A stretch of 64,000 bases of DNA from the NCBI GenBank assembly GCA_977006965.1, contig OZ345370.1, positions 1,736,001 through 1,800,000 of the forward strand, in the 5' to 3' direction. The notes under the pieces were generated by a model. It made no database searches. It saw only the letters and a program-made list of their open reading frames with translations, and was not told where the DNA came from. Positions 41,616 to 53,047 of the stretch are shown in pieces (position 1 is the first letter of the stretch; every line of letters begins with the position of its first letter). The stretch is from Phymatolithon calcareum. Lineage: Eukaryota; Rhodophyta; Florideophyceae; Hapalidiales. Made by a program: the position numbers and the translations under genes.

Positions 41616-42205
41616 ATTGCATTCTTGTTTCATATCATTGCGCAGGTCTTTTGCATTGTCTGCATGTGTCAATATGGACCCACTCCTCGCATCATGTGCT
41701 TCTGCAAATGTAGAATATGTGTCTATCTCAGTTTTTTGTCGCTTTTAACGGTATTAGTATCAGAACATGTACAGTAAAGTATCAGGTATAGACGAAACCA
41801 GTTATTCTCTACATGCTTTCAATTGCTAATTGATATTCCCATCATATCTTCGTCTGTAGCTGCGGTATCTTAAAATCGTCGTCTTCGTCACCTGGACGAT
41901 GCTGGTGTTCGATGGAGCACATTGGTTTGTGCTTGCATGTTCACCCGGCTTCTTAACTTCTCACATCAGTGAACCAATGCAAGCAAGTGAGGTTTCAAAT
42001 CACGATGCGCCTCCAACATGGAACATTACGCTTTCTGTTACCTCAAAAGCAAAGCATTGATCCCAACGACAGTCTCATTTCACTTTTACAAAATCGATCA
42101 GATGAAAGTAATCATCAACCTGCTGTTACAAAAATCACGCAAATGCAATTCCCGTGCCTTCACCAGGTGATGCTCAACATACCGGACGTACTGCAATCTC
42201 TTCTC
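41616..42205. other. No recognised gene
   Basis: A rightward frame of 83 codons at 41969-42220 has no motif; it could be untranslated sequence or spacer. Confidence 0.3.
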
Positions 42206-44810
42206 TCAAAACCACAATAGACAACGAACAATGGGATGGATTCGAAAGGTGTGGAGACACTCGAGTACTTCGGTGATTCGGAAAGCTGGCACTGAGCTTT
42301 GAATCACTTTGACCAGAGCTGCGAATGGTTTTCGCCAGCCATTGTTTCCAACCAAGGCTCTAGCAAGGGTTCCACCTCGGGGTCCACGACGAAAGGACCA
42401 TGCAATTGGACATGCTTTAGAACGGTCAGTGAGAGAAATTGTACAGGAAATCGAGATCTTGTACAGTATCGCCATCTAGAATTTTTCCGACAAGAGGCCC
42501 CCTCCTTGTTCCTCACTTTGGTACGTAGTCGCTTCTGTGGATTTCTGGTTTGGATTCACATGCTTGTTCGAATCGGACACAATCTTCCTCCGACCTCTGC
42601 CTCAACAATCCACGTTGGACTCGGTACACCTGAAACTCAAACTCGTGGGTCGCTGCACCTTGGCTGCGGGCATTCCGAGGAGTGCGCGGCAACGTTCCCT
42701 GGTTCTGGAGGGCGTCTTCCAGACCAGGCACCATATGGTTGCACTCTCGAGGGCCTCGAGTCGCTTGATCAGGGTAGGGTTTTTGGGGCTCAGCTGAACC
42801 TTGGTGGAGCCCGTATTCAGCCACTAGGCGGAGGAACGTCTCGTACAGCCTCATACCACGAAGAACAAGAAGTAGAAATGTAAGCAACGCGATTTAGCAC
42901 TATTATAAGCCTCTCAGGTGCTAAATAGACAACGAGAGCTTGAAGAAAACTCACATCCCTCCGTCATCTATCCTCATACCACATCAAGGATTCATATCCC
43001 CTCTGTTAAAACAAATTCTCTGGAGTTCTTGGAATCGCCTCCAAGTTCTGCCTACTCTCTTAAAGGACATTTCGGTTTTGATTCCGTCGATCGTGATTTC
43101 AAATCCCATTTACGTAGCTCTATTGCCGACATCCAGAGACCTTCCCGTGAGGTGAACTGGGGACTCTTCGCGGAGATAGCGGTGCAGCACATAGCATTTT
43201 GGCGTAGCCCATTCCATTTCAAACTCTGCCGCCCGCTGGAATTGTATATCATCTACTCGTCGCGAGTATCTGGTCATCATCTGCAAAGATAATAGTTGGT
43301 TGCTTAGGTACCGGATGCGGGGATTTGGGGATGCATTCCGGTAGGATATCCATGAAAATGTTGCACAAGATTGTGCTCAAAGGGATCCTTGGGGGACACC
43401 TCTATTCACTTCAGTCGATGCTCTAGTCTCGTCCCCGAATGTGCTCATGATCGTTTGTTGCAGCATAAGCGATATCATTGCCAACACGTCGGGCTCTAGC
43501 CGCCCCTATAGGATCCGAAAGAGTCCGTCCCGTCGTACAACTTCTTCTTTTCTTTTACGCGTTTTCGAAGTTGCCCTAGATCAACTCTACATCCTCACGA
43601 CTATAGAAGAGTTTAACAGATACGAGTGTTACTTGATGTCACAACGGTTCAAAGCTGTACAAAGTGCAGACCTTCGTGGAGCATAACATACATATCTCTG
43701 CGCAGCAAATCTTCAGGTGCCGTCCTTCAAAGCGATGCCCCGGGTTGGAACCCATTTAGGATGCGTCGCACAACTTCATATGATCCGTTAAGGTCTAGCA
43801 CTGCGAAAGCTGTGTGTCTCTGTATCAGGGCTGGGCGGCAGCACTAGAGACATGTTTCAAAACTGTGCCCTAGGCGTAAGCCCAACTGGAGGTCTTTAAA
43901 CTTCTACTGGTTACGGGGGGGGGGGGAAATTGTAGGTTTTTATTTTAGAAGCCCTCAACGCCGGTATTCACCAACACCAGAGCAGCTTCCCGTTCATACT
44001 GCCATCTCATTACCCAATCAGATCACATTACACTATCATTTCTTCTAACATATGGATTTCCAAGGCTAAAATACTGGTTACGAACCATGCGATCTAGTGC
44101 TTTTTCTATGATCTTGTTCATAATTGACAGTAGCGATCAAGGAAGCTGGGAGAGAAGACAGAAGGAGATGAAAGAAGGCAGCGAGATGACTATCTACTGC
44201 GAGTGTGCAAAATGGTTTCCAACCCGGGGCATCCCTTTGAAGAACGGAGACTGAAGATTGGGTGCATAGCGATATGTGCAGCTTTTCACAGTTGTTCTAG
44301 CATCATGTACCACTTTTAGCTGTTAAAGTCTACGGTAGCCGTAGGGATGTGGAGTTGTTCGAAGAGAACAACTTAAGGCGCTCATCTTCCGTGTGAGTGA
44401 TCTTTTCGCAATAAAGAAAAAGAAGATATTGGTCTGTAGTTTCCTGGGTCTCGTGTGTTCCCCTTTTTGTCTATTGGAGCAATGGAAGCCGCCCGCCATT
44501 GCTGTGGGCTACGTACCAGCTCCCCGCAATATTTGCGCACTGCAAGACGATGTCCAAGAAGAGCCCAGAGCCAGCTGAAAGCACTCCGAAAAGATCTCAT
44601 CAGGGCCGCACGCCTTCATCGCCGGTGCGTGGCGGATAGCGGCTGCTACATACATTTATATTTCGAGGACCTGGAAATTTCTGCGGGTCCACCCCATCGT
44701 CCGGACGCCTGCTCTTGCCCCTTGCGCTGATGTGGGCCGAGAACGCAGACGGAGACACAGGGGCTTCATTGGCACCATTCGGTTTCCTCGCCGAATGTAG
44801 AGACAACATG
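42206..44810 (-). pseudogene. LINE (non-LTR) reverse transcriptase relic
   Basis: Read leftward, RT landmarks appear in order but in shifting frames. Near 44470-44400 is WRAASIAPIDKKGNTRDPGN followed by YRPIS (N-terminal RT block). Near 43800 is AFAVLDLNGSYE (first catalytic Asp region). Near 43405 is GVPQGSL, then after a frame change CNIFMDILPECIP. Near 43295 is IIFADDDQILATS (the Y/F-x-D-D catalytic box). Near 43120-43085 is a Met-Gly-Phe-Glu-Ile-Thr thumb-like segment. A C-terminal extension continues to about 42500 (LYETFLRLVAEYGL). Stops and frameshifts are frequent, so it is dead. No endonuclease domain was recognised, and the 5' limit is approximate. Confidence 0.7.
43915..43926 (+). 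repeat. Poly-G run
   Basis: Twelve consecutive G residues, inside the LINE relic. Such runs are often assembly or length-polymorphism hot spots. Confidence 0.8.
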
Positions 44811-46014
44811 ATAGGACCACTAGGTTAAAGATATGTGTCCACGATCAGGAACACGTGTGGACCTATGATGTAATGTATATCAAGGATGTCTATACTCAGC
44901 ACAGAACAGAAGCCGCATATAGCATGTAAATCAACTTTCAGGATCGGACATGTCGCCACTGATGCTCCGGAGAGTGGGATAGTTTGCATGTAAATTGTGG
45001 ATCGATATCATCAGTACTTATTAAACCCTGGGTCTGCCACCAATCTTTATGACATTCGACGAGGGACGCCTTACCTTACGCTTGAGGCTGTTGCGACACT
45101 GTCAACTCAATTGTGCCTCTCGTGAGTCTTCCTACCTCACGTTTGTTCTTGTTAAATTCGAACTACGTTCCATGCTTCTGGAAATGGGCATTGCGTGTGA
45201 GCGGCTTGCTCGCGAAGGGCCATACATTTCGGCTTGCAAGCTAGGAGCGATTATGTCCGACACTGCAAGTAAAAGTTGTACTTATCCACTGTTACATTGA
45301 CTCCTCTTTCGTTCTGGTCGTCATCGGGTCAAGCCAGCGAGCGAATCTTATATCAAGTGATCTACGACATTACGTGCGCCAGTGCCAAGAAAGCTCGATT
45401 TTTTGTTTCTCCACCCACCCACCATAACAATATAGAAGGTCTTGATGTCAACACGGTGGGACTCTGATCCTAATGCCCGTGCCTGTTAATGGGGCTGTGT
45501 GGCTGGTGCGTGCCCCAGTAGATGCATTTTATGGTTTTCGGGCTTTGAATGCCCGGACCTAGGAACGGGGCTGTGCGGACAGTGCGTGCTCCCGAAGATA
45601 CTGTCCCTCCAGCAGTACGATTGAATAGACTTATATAGGTTTGCTTTAGTCACCTGGCTAGAGCAATCGCTGGGATCACCCGAGACCCTGCTGCCAATTT
45701 TGATTACCATCGGTGCAATCAACTAATAAGAAGGTAATGCCGTTGCCGCTACGTGCGCACCACATTGCCAAGCCTTACTTCTGGGTAAGCTGCTCTGCCT
45801 CCCAAGAAAGTTTCTCCGCCAAAACAATATCACGCAAGTATCACTAAACATAATATCTAGCGAACTACAAGCGCATTGGGAGTTGGAAACTTCAAAGCCA
45901 ATATATCTTGGTGCAATCCGTTGCCATGATCGATCTTGTTTGTCTGGTGGGCGAGTCTAGGTAAGCTGTCATTGCGGCTGCCTTCTCTCGTATTGCTTCG
46001 CGACCATTGAAAAC
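44811..46014. other. No recognised gene
   Basis: Two imperfect ~85-bp units at about 45486-45650 (GGGGCTGTG.GG..AGTGCGTGC in both). Otherwise short frames without motifs. Confidence 0.35.
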
Positions 46015-46479
46015 TCCTTACTCACCAAAAAGAAGGCAGCGGCTTCTCGCGCAGGCTGAATCGTGTCTTCCCTAACTGACGTTAAGGGTGATCTCGTCCA
46101 GGGACCTACAGCGTCGGTGGATGCACCCACTCTGTTTTGGCCTCCAAGATCAACATCGCACTCGAGCAGCGATTGGTGTCAGGAGCTCAGAGCTATTCAC
46201 CAGCAGATCGGTTCGCGCCGTGCGAAAACCTCGAAACTTTACGATCCATCATACATACCTACGTAACAACTCAGAATCGACATTTTTTCACCCGACATTC
46301 ATGTAACAGACATTTGTGCATCTCAGAAGAACAGCAATCGCCTCTGTGGGAGTTAGCTGATACCGAACACGGCGTTCAAGCCACGTGGCTGCCACTGATG
46401 CACACCATGCGCACACCGACCGGCGCCGTCTGATCATATCCGACACCTAACAAGCGATCCAACATCCTCAGCGCGACCC

Positions 46480-46487
46480 TATATAAG
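46480..46487 (+). promoter_or_regulatory. TATA box, left arm
   Basis: TATATAAG, about 130 bp from the palindrome centre; a transcript starting 25-35 bp downstream would cross the centre and include the complementary arm. Confidence 0.55.
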
Positions 46488-46759
46488 CCCATGCAAACTG
46501 CATTCGCAGCGAACATCCTCCAGACAACCACCCCATTGCAGCGCTTCTCAACCTCAATCGTCTCCAGCGCAAATCGTCTAGCTAATCTCTCTCCTCCATA
46601 CCCAACCCACGTCGCCTTGACCCACGTCGTCTTGACGTGGGTTGGGGATCGAGGAGGGAGATTAGCTTGACGACTTGCGCTGGAGACGATTGAGGTTGAG
46701 AAGCGCTGCAATGGGGTGGTTGTCTGGAGGATGTTCGCTGCGAATGCAGTTTGCATGGG

Positions 46760-46767
46760 CTTATATA
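46760..46767 (-). promoter_or_regulatory. TATA box, right arm
   Basis: Mirror of the left-arm box (CTTATATA on the plus strand); it fires toward the centre. Confidence 0.55.
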
Positions 46768-47778
46768 GGGTCGCGCTGAGGATGTTGGATCGCTTGTTAG
46801 GTGTCGGATATGATCAGACGGCGCCGGTCGGTGTGCGCATGGTGTGCATCAGTGGCAGCCACGTGGCTTGAACGCCGTGTTCGGTATCAGCTAACTCCCA
46901 CAGAGGCGATTGCTGTTCTTCTGAGATGCACAAATGTCTGTTACATGAATGTCGGGTGAAAAAATGTCGATTCTGAGTTGTTACGTAGGTATGTATGATG
47001 GATCGTAAAGTTTCGAGGTTTTCGCACGGCGCGAACTCGTGTTCGGTGTCGGCTAACGTCCACAGAGGCAATGATTGCGGTTCTTCTGAGATGCACTGAT
47101 GTGAAAGCCTCGAGGTTTTCGCACGGCGCGAACCGATCTGCTGGTGAATAGCTCTGAGCTCCTGACACCAATCGCTGCTCGAGTGCGATGTTGATCTCGG
47201 AGGCCAAAACAGAGTTGGTGCATCCATCGACGCTGTAGGTCCCTGGACGAGATCACCCTTAACGTCAGTTAGGGAAGACACGCTTCAGCCCGCGGGAGAA
47301 GCCGCTGCCTTCTTTTTTGTGAGTAAGGATTATCTTGGGCGGCTTGTAGCAAGAGCCAAGTTGGCACGCGCTACAATTCCCCCAAGGCGGGCGCGTCCGC
47401 TTGAAATCGTGAGAAGAAGATCCTGAAAGAGACTTACGACAAAGCCTCTAAGGCTAAGGAGGGCTGTGGACCCTTGAAGAAATCGGAAAAATCTTCGGCT
47501 GAGATCGAGCGAAATGATGAATCCAGTGTCGGATGCTGAATCGGAGACGAACAGGAGAACGGCGCTGACGTGTGCGCAAGGAATTTTATGCTCGAAGTGA
47601 AGGTCGGAGATCGCTGGTTATTCTCACTCTACCGTGGGGAGAATGAAACTGGTTCGTATCCAGATACCACACAGTTTCACGCCGCCCCGGGGTAAAGTGA
47701 TAGCATAATCCCCCATCTCTGACCTTCATGACGCGCATAAAATTCCTCGCCATATAGTTGTGAACACCATCTCAGGTC

Positions 47779-48285
47779 GTGATACCACTCTCCACATTCG
47801 GAGCAAGCGGAAAACTGATAATTGCAAAAGGAAGAGCCCCCAGTGATGTAGCGTTCACAAGGACAATGGAACAGTTCGCGGCCCCCTTCAAACATGTGCA
47901 GGAAGGGAAATCTCCAGGCCAACTCCGACGAATACTGTTGGCAAAAGAAGGCACTAGGCTCGAAGCAAGAAGAAAGAGAAAAATATTGTACAACAAACCG
48001 GATGAGATCCCGGCCATCCTCAGGTTTGCCAAGGTGAGACATCGACAGCTGGCCATAAAATACGCAAGCGGCAGGTTCCCTCAAGTGAGAACGACGCTAA
48101 TATAAAATACATTCGGAACGGCAGCAGAGCACCACCTGGAGACCATACGCATTAACCTAACAAAGTATGAACTGGACTCCAGAGAAATGATAAGAACGGA
48201 AAAGGCATTAGACTCCATACTACTCTACAGCGTCACCATAATTGACAATATGGAAAACGGCAAGTCCCTGTATTAGGGACGAGGC
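47779..48285 (+). mobile_element. LINE-like 3' end, copy B (relic)
   Basis: The rightward frame includes KVRHRQLAIKYASGRFPQVR, matching copies at 4.3 and 63.4 kb, then continues in another phase to an Asp-Asn-Met-Glu-Asn...Leu-Tyr-stop terminus at about 48246-48275. The first half (about 47800-47950) matches the sense of the 63.5-kb copy at lower identity. A further fragment at 48495-48545 repeats 47812-47860. The A-rich tail of the other copies is not present. Confidence 0.5.
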
Positions 48286-49276
48286 GATATACTATAATGA
48301 ACAAGTTACGAAAATCTTCTCCCGTACAGTCTTAGGAGTGTTAATGAGAGCTTTCAAATAAAAACTAAACAGTTGCAGAAAAATGAGAGTTAGGAAATCC
48401 ATGACAATGATCCTTACAACCACCTTCGCACAGGCTCCGTCGAACCCAACCTGACTTAAGAAAATTAATCACGTTTAAATATGCTTGAAATCCGGCGTAA
48501 ACGGAAAATCGAAAAGTGCAAAAAGAAGGACCCCCAGTCTTGTACGCGTTCTCAAAAACTGGATCTTCTTTTTCCTTCGCGAAATGAATTGCCTTTTGGG
48601 TCGTTTCCCCTCAACATTTATTCGCATCTTCACCACATCAGACAGGACGTATAGAGCAATGAAAACTTTGAACTACTGTAGTGGAACGCGGTTCTTCCTC
48701 GCGCGGAATCAGGGGAAGTACGCAGACAGGAACGACTCGAGCATCAATATTCATATACTCGATGATGCTTTTGCTGAAGAGCAAAAGGTCATATAGTGTT
48801 TCCAGTTCTTAGTGCTCCATGGCCTCACCGTTTTGGACCCATGCTTAGTTACAGTGTGAGCAATTGGCGCCGCGGACGATGACAGGTTCCCCTCGCTCGA
48901 GGAGCATCACAAGCTTTCCCCTTTGGCCAATCGGTTCAACGTCATTATGGACTAGTGCGAAGAGCCAGACGATTTTCGCAGAAAGGTAAGAAACAACTAC
49001 AGAATAAAAAAGAGTTTATAAACTTTCGCGTGCTCAGCGTTGTGGCCCCACATATGACGTTCAGGCTTCGTCAACAGAACCCATGAATAGCCTACAAAGA
49101 CAAAGCGTGACGCAGAAGTAAAAACAGCAAAGTATTGTGTACTGGTTGTGAACTGTCACAACAAATACTTTAAGATAATGGAATGTGGTCCTTTGCGCTT
49201 AATTGCTTCTATCTATTGCACAAACAAGGTAAAAAGCGTAATGAGACCACCACTTAACCGCACCATGTCCTTCCAC
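48286..49276. other. No gene; small fragments of the LINE-like family
   Basis: 48820-48895 (AGTGCTCCATGGCC.CACCGTTT) matches the last 50 bases of the window. No coding signal otherwise. The 3' end of the Ataxin-2-like gene lies to the right. Confidence 0.4.
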
Positions 49277-52200
49277 CTATTGCTCTTGTGTGTTCGTCGT
49301 GTCCACTCCTTCTTGTTCCGCGTCTCCGCTTATGTGATCTCTAACCGCGCCCGTGGCGCCAAGGCCCTTGCCCTCGAGCTTTTCACTATCCCCTCGAACA
49401 ACTGGGTACCAATGCCGCTGCTTGCCATACTGCCCATGCTGTTTTCTACCATCATTTCGGAGAGAGGAATTCGCTGAGTAGCCAGAGTCCGCACCATGTA
49501 CTTGACTTTGACTTTGGTGGTGACGACGCTGCTGACGTCCCCGTCCATGTCCTCCGCTACGGCGTCCGCCGATCATACGGTAGTGCTGCAACACACTGTC
49601 GCTTGCAGCGGTCGCAATTTCTTGTCCGCCATTCGACAAGTACGCAGGAGCCATCCCCGGCTGATGCATGGATGACTGCATGGGCAGGTACTGTTGTCCA
49701 TTGAAAAACTGCCATTCGGCACTGCTTGCGTTCCCAACCGCCATTCCACACGTCGCTCCTCTAACTGCTGCACTTGTGGGTGATTGCTGCGCACCAACAG
49801 GGATAAAGCCCGTGTCACGGGGTACGTATGCATACCCGGGGACGTGTGCGTATTGCCGCACTGCTCCCGGCATCATTACTGGATATGAAACTAAATGCCC
49901 ATAGCTGGGATAGCTTGCAAATGTGGGAGCCCTTGTGTGAACCATTCCAGATGCTTGTTGCTGTTCGAGTATCCCAGATGACGCCATTGCAAAATTAACC
50001 AACGTCTGCGGGTACGCTTGCTCCATTGAAGTCACACGGTCAGCATGTGCATTCGCAGTATCGACAGGGATGACGCCAGGCGACGGCACCCAAGCAGCAG
50101 CGCCGGGATTCAGCTTGATCTTGCACTTCATCCGATTCGCAGTAGTAGGTCCACACTTCGCCGCCTGAGTATCCTCCGCTGGGGACAGACCAGCCGGTGC
50201 GAGATACGTATCCGCTGCCAGGTGCTGTCCATCTGACTTTGTCAGAAGAGACAATCCATTAGAATTTCCCTCGTTTTCGCTGTCGCATAATTGCGTGCTA
50301 GTTTCACCCTTCGGCTTGTACGAGCGCTGGATACCGTTCCCTTTCAAAACTGCTTCAGTCGATTTGTGTGCATTTGCAGCTTCCTCCTGAACAGTGACTT
50401 GCACTTTCGGCAATTTCCGAGCGGTTTTAGACTTAATCTGACTCGCCACTGCCGAACCCTCCTGCAATTCATCAGTACCTTCCGATGCGGACAACGCAGT
50501 CTGTACGGGAGAAGTCTTCGCCTCCTGTCGCAGTTCATCGGAATCTGTCGGAGAAGACATTCCGTTCGAAATTCTCTTGGTTTTCTTTTCAGACTGATTT
50601 GTGCTGGTATCAAACTTCGGTGTGCACGAACGCTGTTTGCTATTCGTGTTCAGGGCGAAGTCAGCCGATTCGTCCACTTTTGTAGCTTCCTCCTTAACTG
50701 GCATTTTTGGCGATTCCCGCACTGTTTTGGACTTCCTCCGATTCACAATAGTAGACCCGCGTCGCGGTAGCTGAGTATCTTCCATCCCGGACATCCCATT
50801 TCGTGCAGGGGACGAACCTGTCGACTGCTGCTGTCCATGTGACTCTATCTGAGGGGATACTCCGTTAGAATATGTCTTGGTTATGCTCTCAGACTGATGT
50901 GCGCTAGTTTCAACCTTTGACTTGCGCGAACGCTGTTTGCCGCTCGTATTCAACGCGTCATCAGCCGGCTGTTCCGCATTAGTAACTTCCTGCTTAGCTT
51001 GCACTTTAGTCGATTCCCGTGGCATGTTGGACTTCCTTCGATTCGGCATAGTAGACTCCTTTCGCCGGGCTTGAGTAGCTTCCGCTGCGGACAACGCAAT
51101 TGGGGCAGAGGTCGTCTCCACCTCCTGTTCTCGTTCTTCTGAGTTTGAAGAGAGAGACATCCCAGAGGAGCTATCCACGGTTTTCTTGTCACCCAACTGA
51201 GCGCTAGGTCCACCATTCGGCTTGTACGAATGGTGGATCTCGTTCGTAGTCGAAGCTTTGTCGCTGGGCTTGGCCTCCGTACCTGCAACCTGTGCTTTGG
51301 GCACTTCTTGTGCTATCTGTGGATAAGCTGCTGCAGCGTCCACTTTGACCTCGGGAACCGGCGCCTTTTGGCTCACAACCTTTCTTCCATGGCTAAGACG
51401 GGACCCACTCTTTCCTGCAGTACACGGTCCTGAAGCAGACCCCGAAGTCCTCCGTGAAACACCCGTCCCACAGTCCGGATTATCAGCCGTCGGCTTGTTT
51501 CGAGAACTAGACCTGCGCTTCTTCTTCTTCTCTGCTTTTCCAAAAGTATGCGATCCTGTCCCCGCAGTAGACACATCGACGGCACCAGTGTACTGATTTT
51601 TCGGATGCACCGCAGAATTCCGGGCTTGGGTGAGAGAAGAACGGGGATGGCTCGGGGGACAGCGGTCAGCGTTTGACACATACGTAGATTGACGGGTTTC
51701 AATCCTGTTGGAGGAAGTGCGAGGGGCACTCGGGAGAGCAAGCTGGCTTCTCGTGTCTATGGTTGGATTTGCAGGTGATAACGGCGAAAGAGGCGGACTC
51801 GGGGCGTCCAAAACAGCCGCTGGGACATCAGTGGTTGGAGAGGGGGGTTGCTCAGTTCGTTTTGCGCCCGCGGCGACGGCATAGCTCATCTTTCGCTGCG
51901 AGTGCGCCTTGAGAGGAGCAGGAGCATAACTCGTCTTAGTCTTTTGCCTGCGACCAGAAGTGTGCACTGATGAACCAGGCTTCATGGTCACTGCACTTGG
52001 TGTACCCGGAACGACTTTCCCAGACACAGGCTTGGCTGGTCCGCTCCAGCTTGTCGCGGGAGACACACACCGCTTTTCTACAGTTTTGGGGGCATTCATT
52101 TTAGTTGGTGCGGCCTCGGGCTTTGAGAACGACTCCCCAGACTCTGCGGATGCCTTGTAACTCTTCGCTATGCTCTGCTTTTTCAAAGTTGAAGCTGTAT

Positions 52201-53047
52201 TCAAAGCTTCCGATTTACCATCGGGGAGCAACACGGCACTATACCGATCCTCCTCGTCGCCCTGACTGGGCAATCGTTGATTTCGTTCTTCCTGCAGATG
52301 GCTGTTACTTGACGACTTCTTCTCGATTTCAGTCGCCAGGCGCACGGCCTCGCGTTCCCGCTCCAGGAAATCGGCACTGGAGTGATCGATGGTGGATGTG
52401 TACTCGCTCTCATCGAACGAGGTCTCCACACCAAACTGTGATAGATTTGCTTGAAACTGATCCCATTTTTCACCAGGCGAAGCTAAATTCAGGTCTCCAA
52501 TGGTTTCTGAATCCATACTACAATTGCCCTTGATATCAACGAAATCGTTAAACTCTTGTAACTCTCGATAGCGTTCATGGGTAGCTTGAGCTGCGATCTC
52601 CCTGTCGGTGGCGAGCTGGTGGGACTCTTGGCGGGGGCCATCTGCGCGGTTTAAAGGGTCCACGGAGTGCGTTCGCTGAGCGCAAGTACAAGATGAGATT
52701 GGTCCGGCATCCATGCGGACCAATGTACTGACCGGAATGCAAAGCCGAGTGGCGACATTTCCGCGCCGCTCCGCCGCGGTGTCGATAAGCGATACGTCGC
52801 CGATAATCACGCGGGCATAGCGCAATATAATATGAACTTCGCCGAAATTTGACTCTGTTCCACCGAAGACGCCTTGAAACACAGTTCCATCCGAGACGGT
52901 TACGTGGGCCTCCTGTGCCATGACGCACAAGAGAGAGATGTGCGTCGTGGGATCGGTGATGCCTGAAATGCGGTTCACAGCTAGCGGACTGGTTGCAGAG
53001 GAGGTGTCGGCGAGGACGGCCAGGGAGGTTGTCTGTTGGGTATCCAT
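49277..53047 (-). CDS. Ataxin-2-like protein, long paralogue
   Basis: 1256 residues from the ATG at 53047, which sits in a strong context (CACCATGG) and matches the paralogue's N-terminus; the frame further upstream has no ATG. Order: SM-ATX (Lsm-like) about residues 27-110 with VTVSDGTVFQGVFGGTES; LsmAD about 185-270 (GEKWDQFQANLSQFGVETSF, Asp/Glu-rich helix, EEDRYS); a long Ser/Ala/Pro-rich disordered region; a PAM2-like motif at about 978 (KLNPGAAAWVP, Trp in place of the usual Phe); and a Gln/Gly/Arg-rich tail with RGRQ. Between about 607 and 977 a ~100-residue module is tandemly repeated 3.7 times. Family role: cytoplasmic RNA-binding protein that binds poly(A)-binding protein and affects mRNA stability, translation and stress granules. 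No introns are seen. The next gene upstream is a paralogue in the same orientation. Confidence 0.9.
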   Translation of the reverse strand: MDTQQTTSLAVLADTSSATSPLAVNRISGITDPTTHISLLCVMAQEAHVTVSDGTVFQGVFGGTESNFGEVHIILRYARVIIGDVSLIDTAAERRGNVATRLCIPVSTLVRMDAGPISSCTCAQRTHSVDPLNRADGPRQESHQLATDREIAAQATHERYRELQEFNDFVDIKGNCSMDSETIGDLNLASPGEKWDQFQANLSQFGVETSFDESEYTSTIDHSSADFLEREREAVRLATEIEKKSSSNSHLQEERNQRLPSQGDEEDRYSAVLLPDGKSEALNTASTLKKQSIAKSYKASAESGESFSKPEAAPTKMNAPKTVEKRCVSPATSWSGPAKPVSGKVVPGTPSAVTMKPGSSVHTSGRRQKTKTSYAPAPLKAHSQRKMSYAVAAGAKRTEQPPSPTTDVPAAVLDAPSPPLSPLSPANPTIDTRSQLALPSAPRTSSNRIETRQSTYVSNADRCPPSHPRSSLTQARNSAVHPKNQYTGAVDVSTAGTGSHTFGKAEKKKKRRSSSRNKPTADNPDCGTGVSRRTSGSASGPCTAGKSGSRLSHGRKVVSQKAPVPEVKVDAAAAYPQIAQEVPKAQVAGTEAKPSDKASTTNEIHHSYKPNGGPSAQLGDKKTVDSSSGMSLSSNSEEREQEVETTSAPIALSAAEATQARRKESTMPNRRKSNMPRESTKVQAKQEVTNAEQPADDALNTSGKQRSRKSKVETSAHQSESITKTYSNGVSPQIESHGQQQSTGSSPARNGMSGMEDTQLPRRGSTIVNRRKSKTVRESPKMPVKEEATKVDESADFALNTNSKQRSCTPKFDTSTNQSEKKTKRISNGMSSPTDSDELRQEAKTSPVQTALSASEGTDELQEGSAVASQIKSKTARKLPKVQVTVQEEAANAHKSTEAVLKGNGIQRSYKPKGETSTQLCDSENEGNSNGLSLLTKSDGQHLAADTYLAPAGLSPAEDTQAAKCGPTTANRMKCKIKLNPGAAAWVPSPGVIPVDTANAHADRVTSMEQAYPQTLVNFAMASSGILEQQQASGMVHTRAPTFASYPSYGHLVSYPVMMPGAVRQYAHVPGYAYVPRDTGFIPVGAQQSPTSAAVRGATCGMAVGNASSAEWQFFNGQQYLPMQSSMHQPGMAPAYLSNGGQEIATAASDSVLQHYRMIGGRRSGGHGRGRQQRRHHQSQSQVHGADSGYSANSSLRNDGRKQHGQYGKQRHWYPVVRGDSEKLEGKGLGATGAVRDHISGDAEQEGVDTTNTQEQ
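50117..51229 (-). repeat. ~300-bp coding tandem repeat in the long Ataxin-2-like gene
   Basis: Modules start at about residues 607, 707, 807 and 909, each opening with a Ser-x-x-x-Lys-x-(Gly/Glu/Asp) block preceded by a Gln-Arg pair, and each holding an Asn-Arg-Arg-Lys-Ser-Lys-like block two thirds of the way through. The short paralogue has a single copy, whose NRRKSK directly precedes its PAM2-like motif. The last module here also leads straight into PAM2. Confidence 0.75.

Larger units (their letters stand above)
46015..47329. repeat. 1.3-kb palindrome with an inward-facing TATA box in each arm
   Basis: Left arm 46015-46613 and right arm 46634-47329 are near-identical reverse complements around a 20-bp spacer (centre about 46623). 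Each arm has TATATAAG pointing to the centre, followed by a C/A-rich stretch resembling a 5' untranslated leader (TTCTCAACCTCAATCGTCTC). The right arm carries an extra ~97 bp beginning and ending at GCGCCGTGCGAAAACCTCGA, containing a diverged second copy of a nearby segment (CATCTCAGAAGAAC...). The arms look like a duplicated promoter plus leader in inverted orientation. Frames in both directions mirror each other and are not independent genes. No target duplication was found. Confidence 0.88.

Noticed and set aside
42299-42883. Rightward frame of 194 codons as a gene
   Set aside because: It is antisense to the C-terminal part of the LINE relic, which shows RT landmarks in order on the leftward strand.
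46063-47281. Mirror-image frames of 67-155 codons on both strands
   Set aside because: Generated by the palindrome; the same sequence is read twice. The rightward and leftward versions are one frame duplicated.
50291-50770. Rightward frame of 159 codons rich in Arg/Phe/Ser
   Set aside because: Antisense of the repeated module region in the Ataxin-2-like gene; no independent motif.
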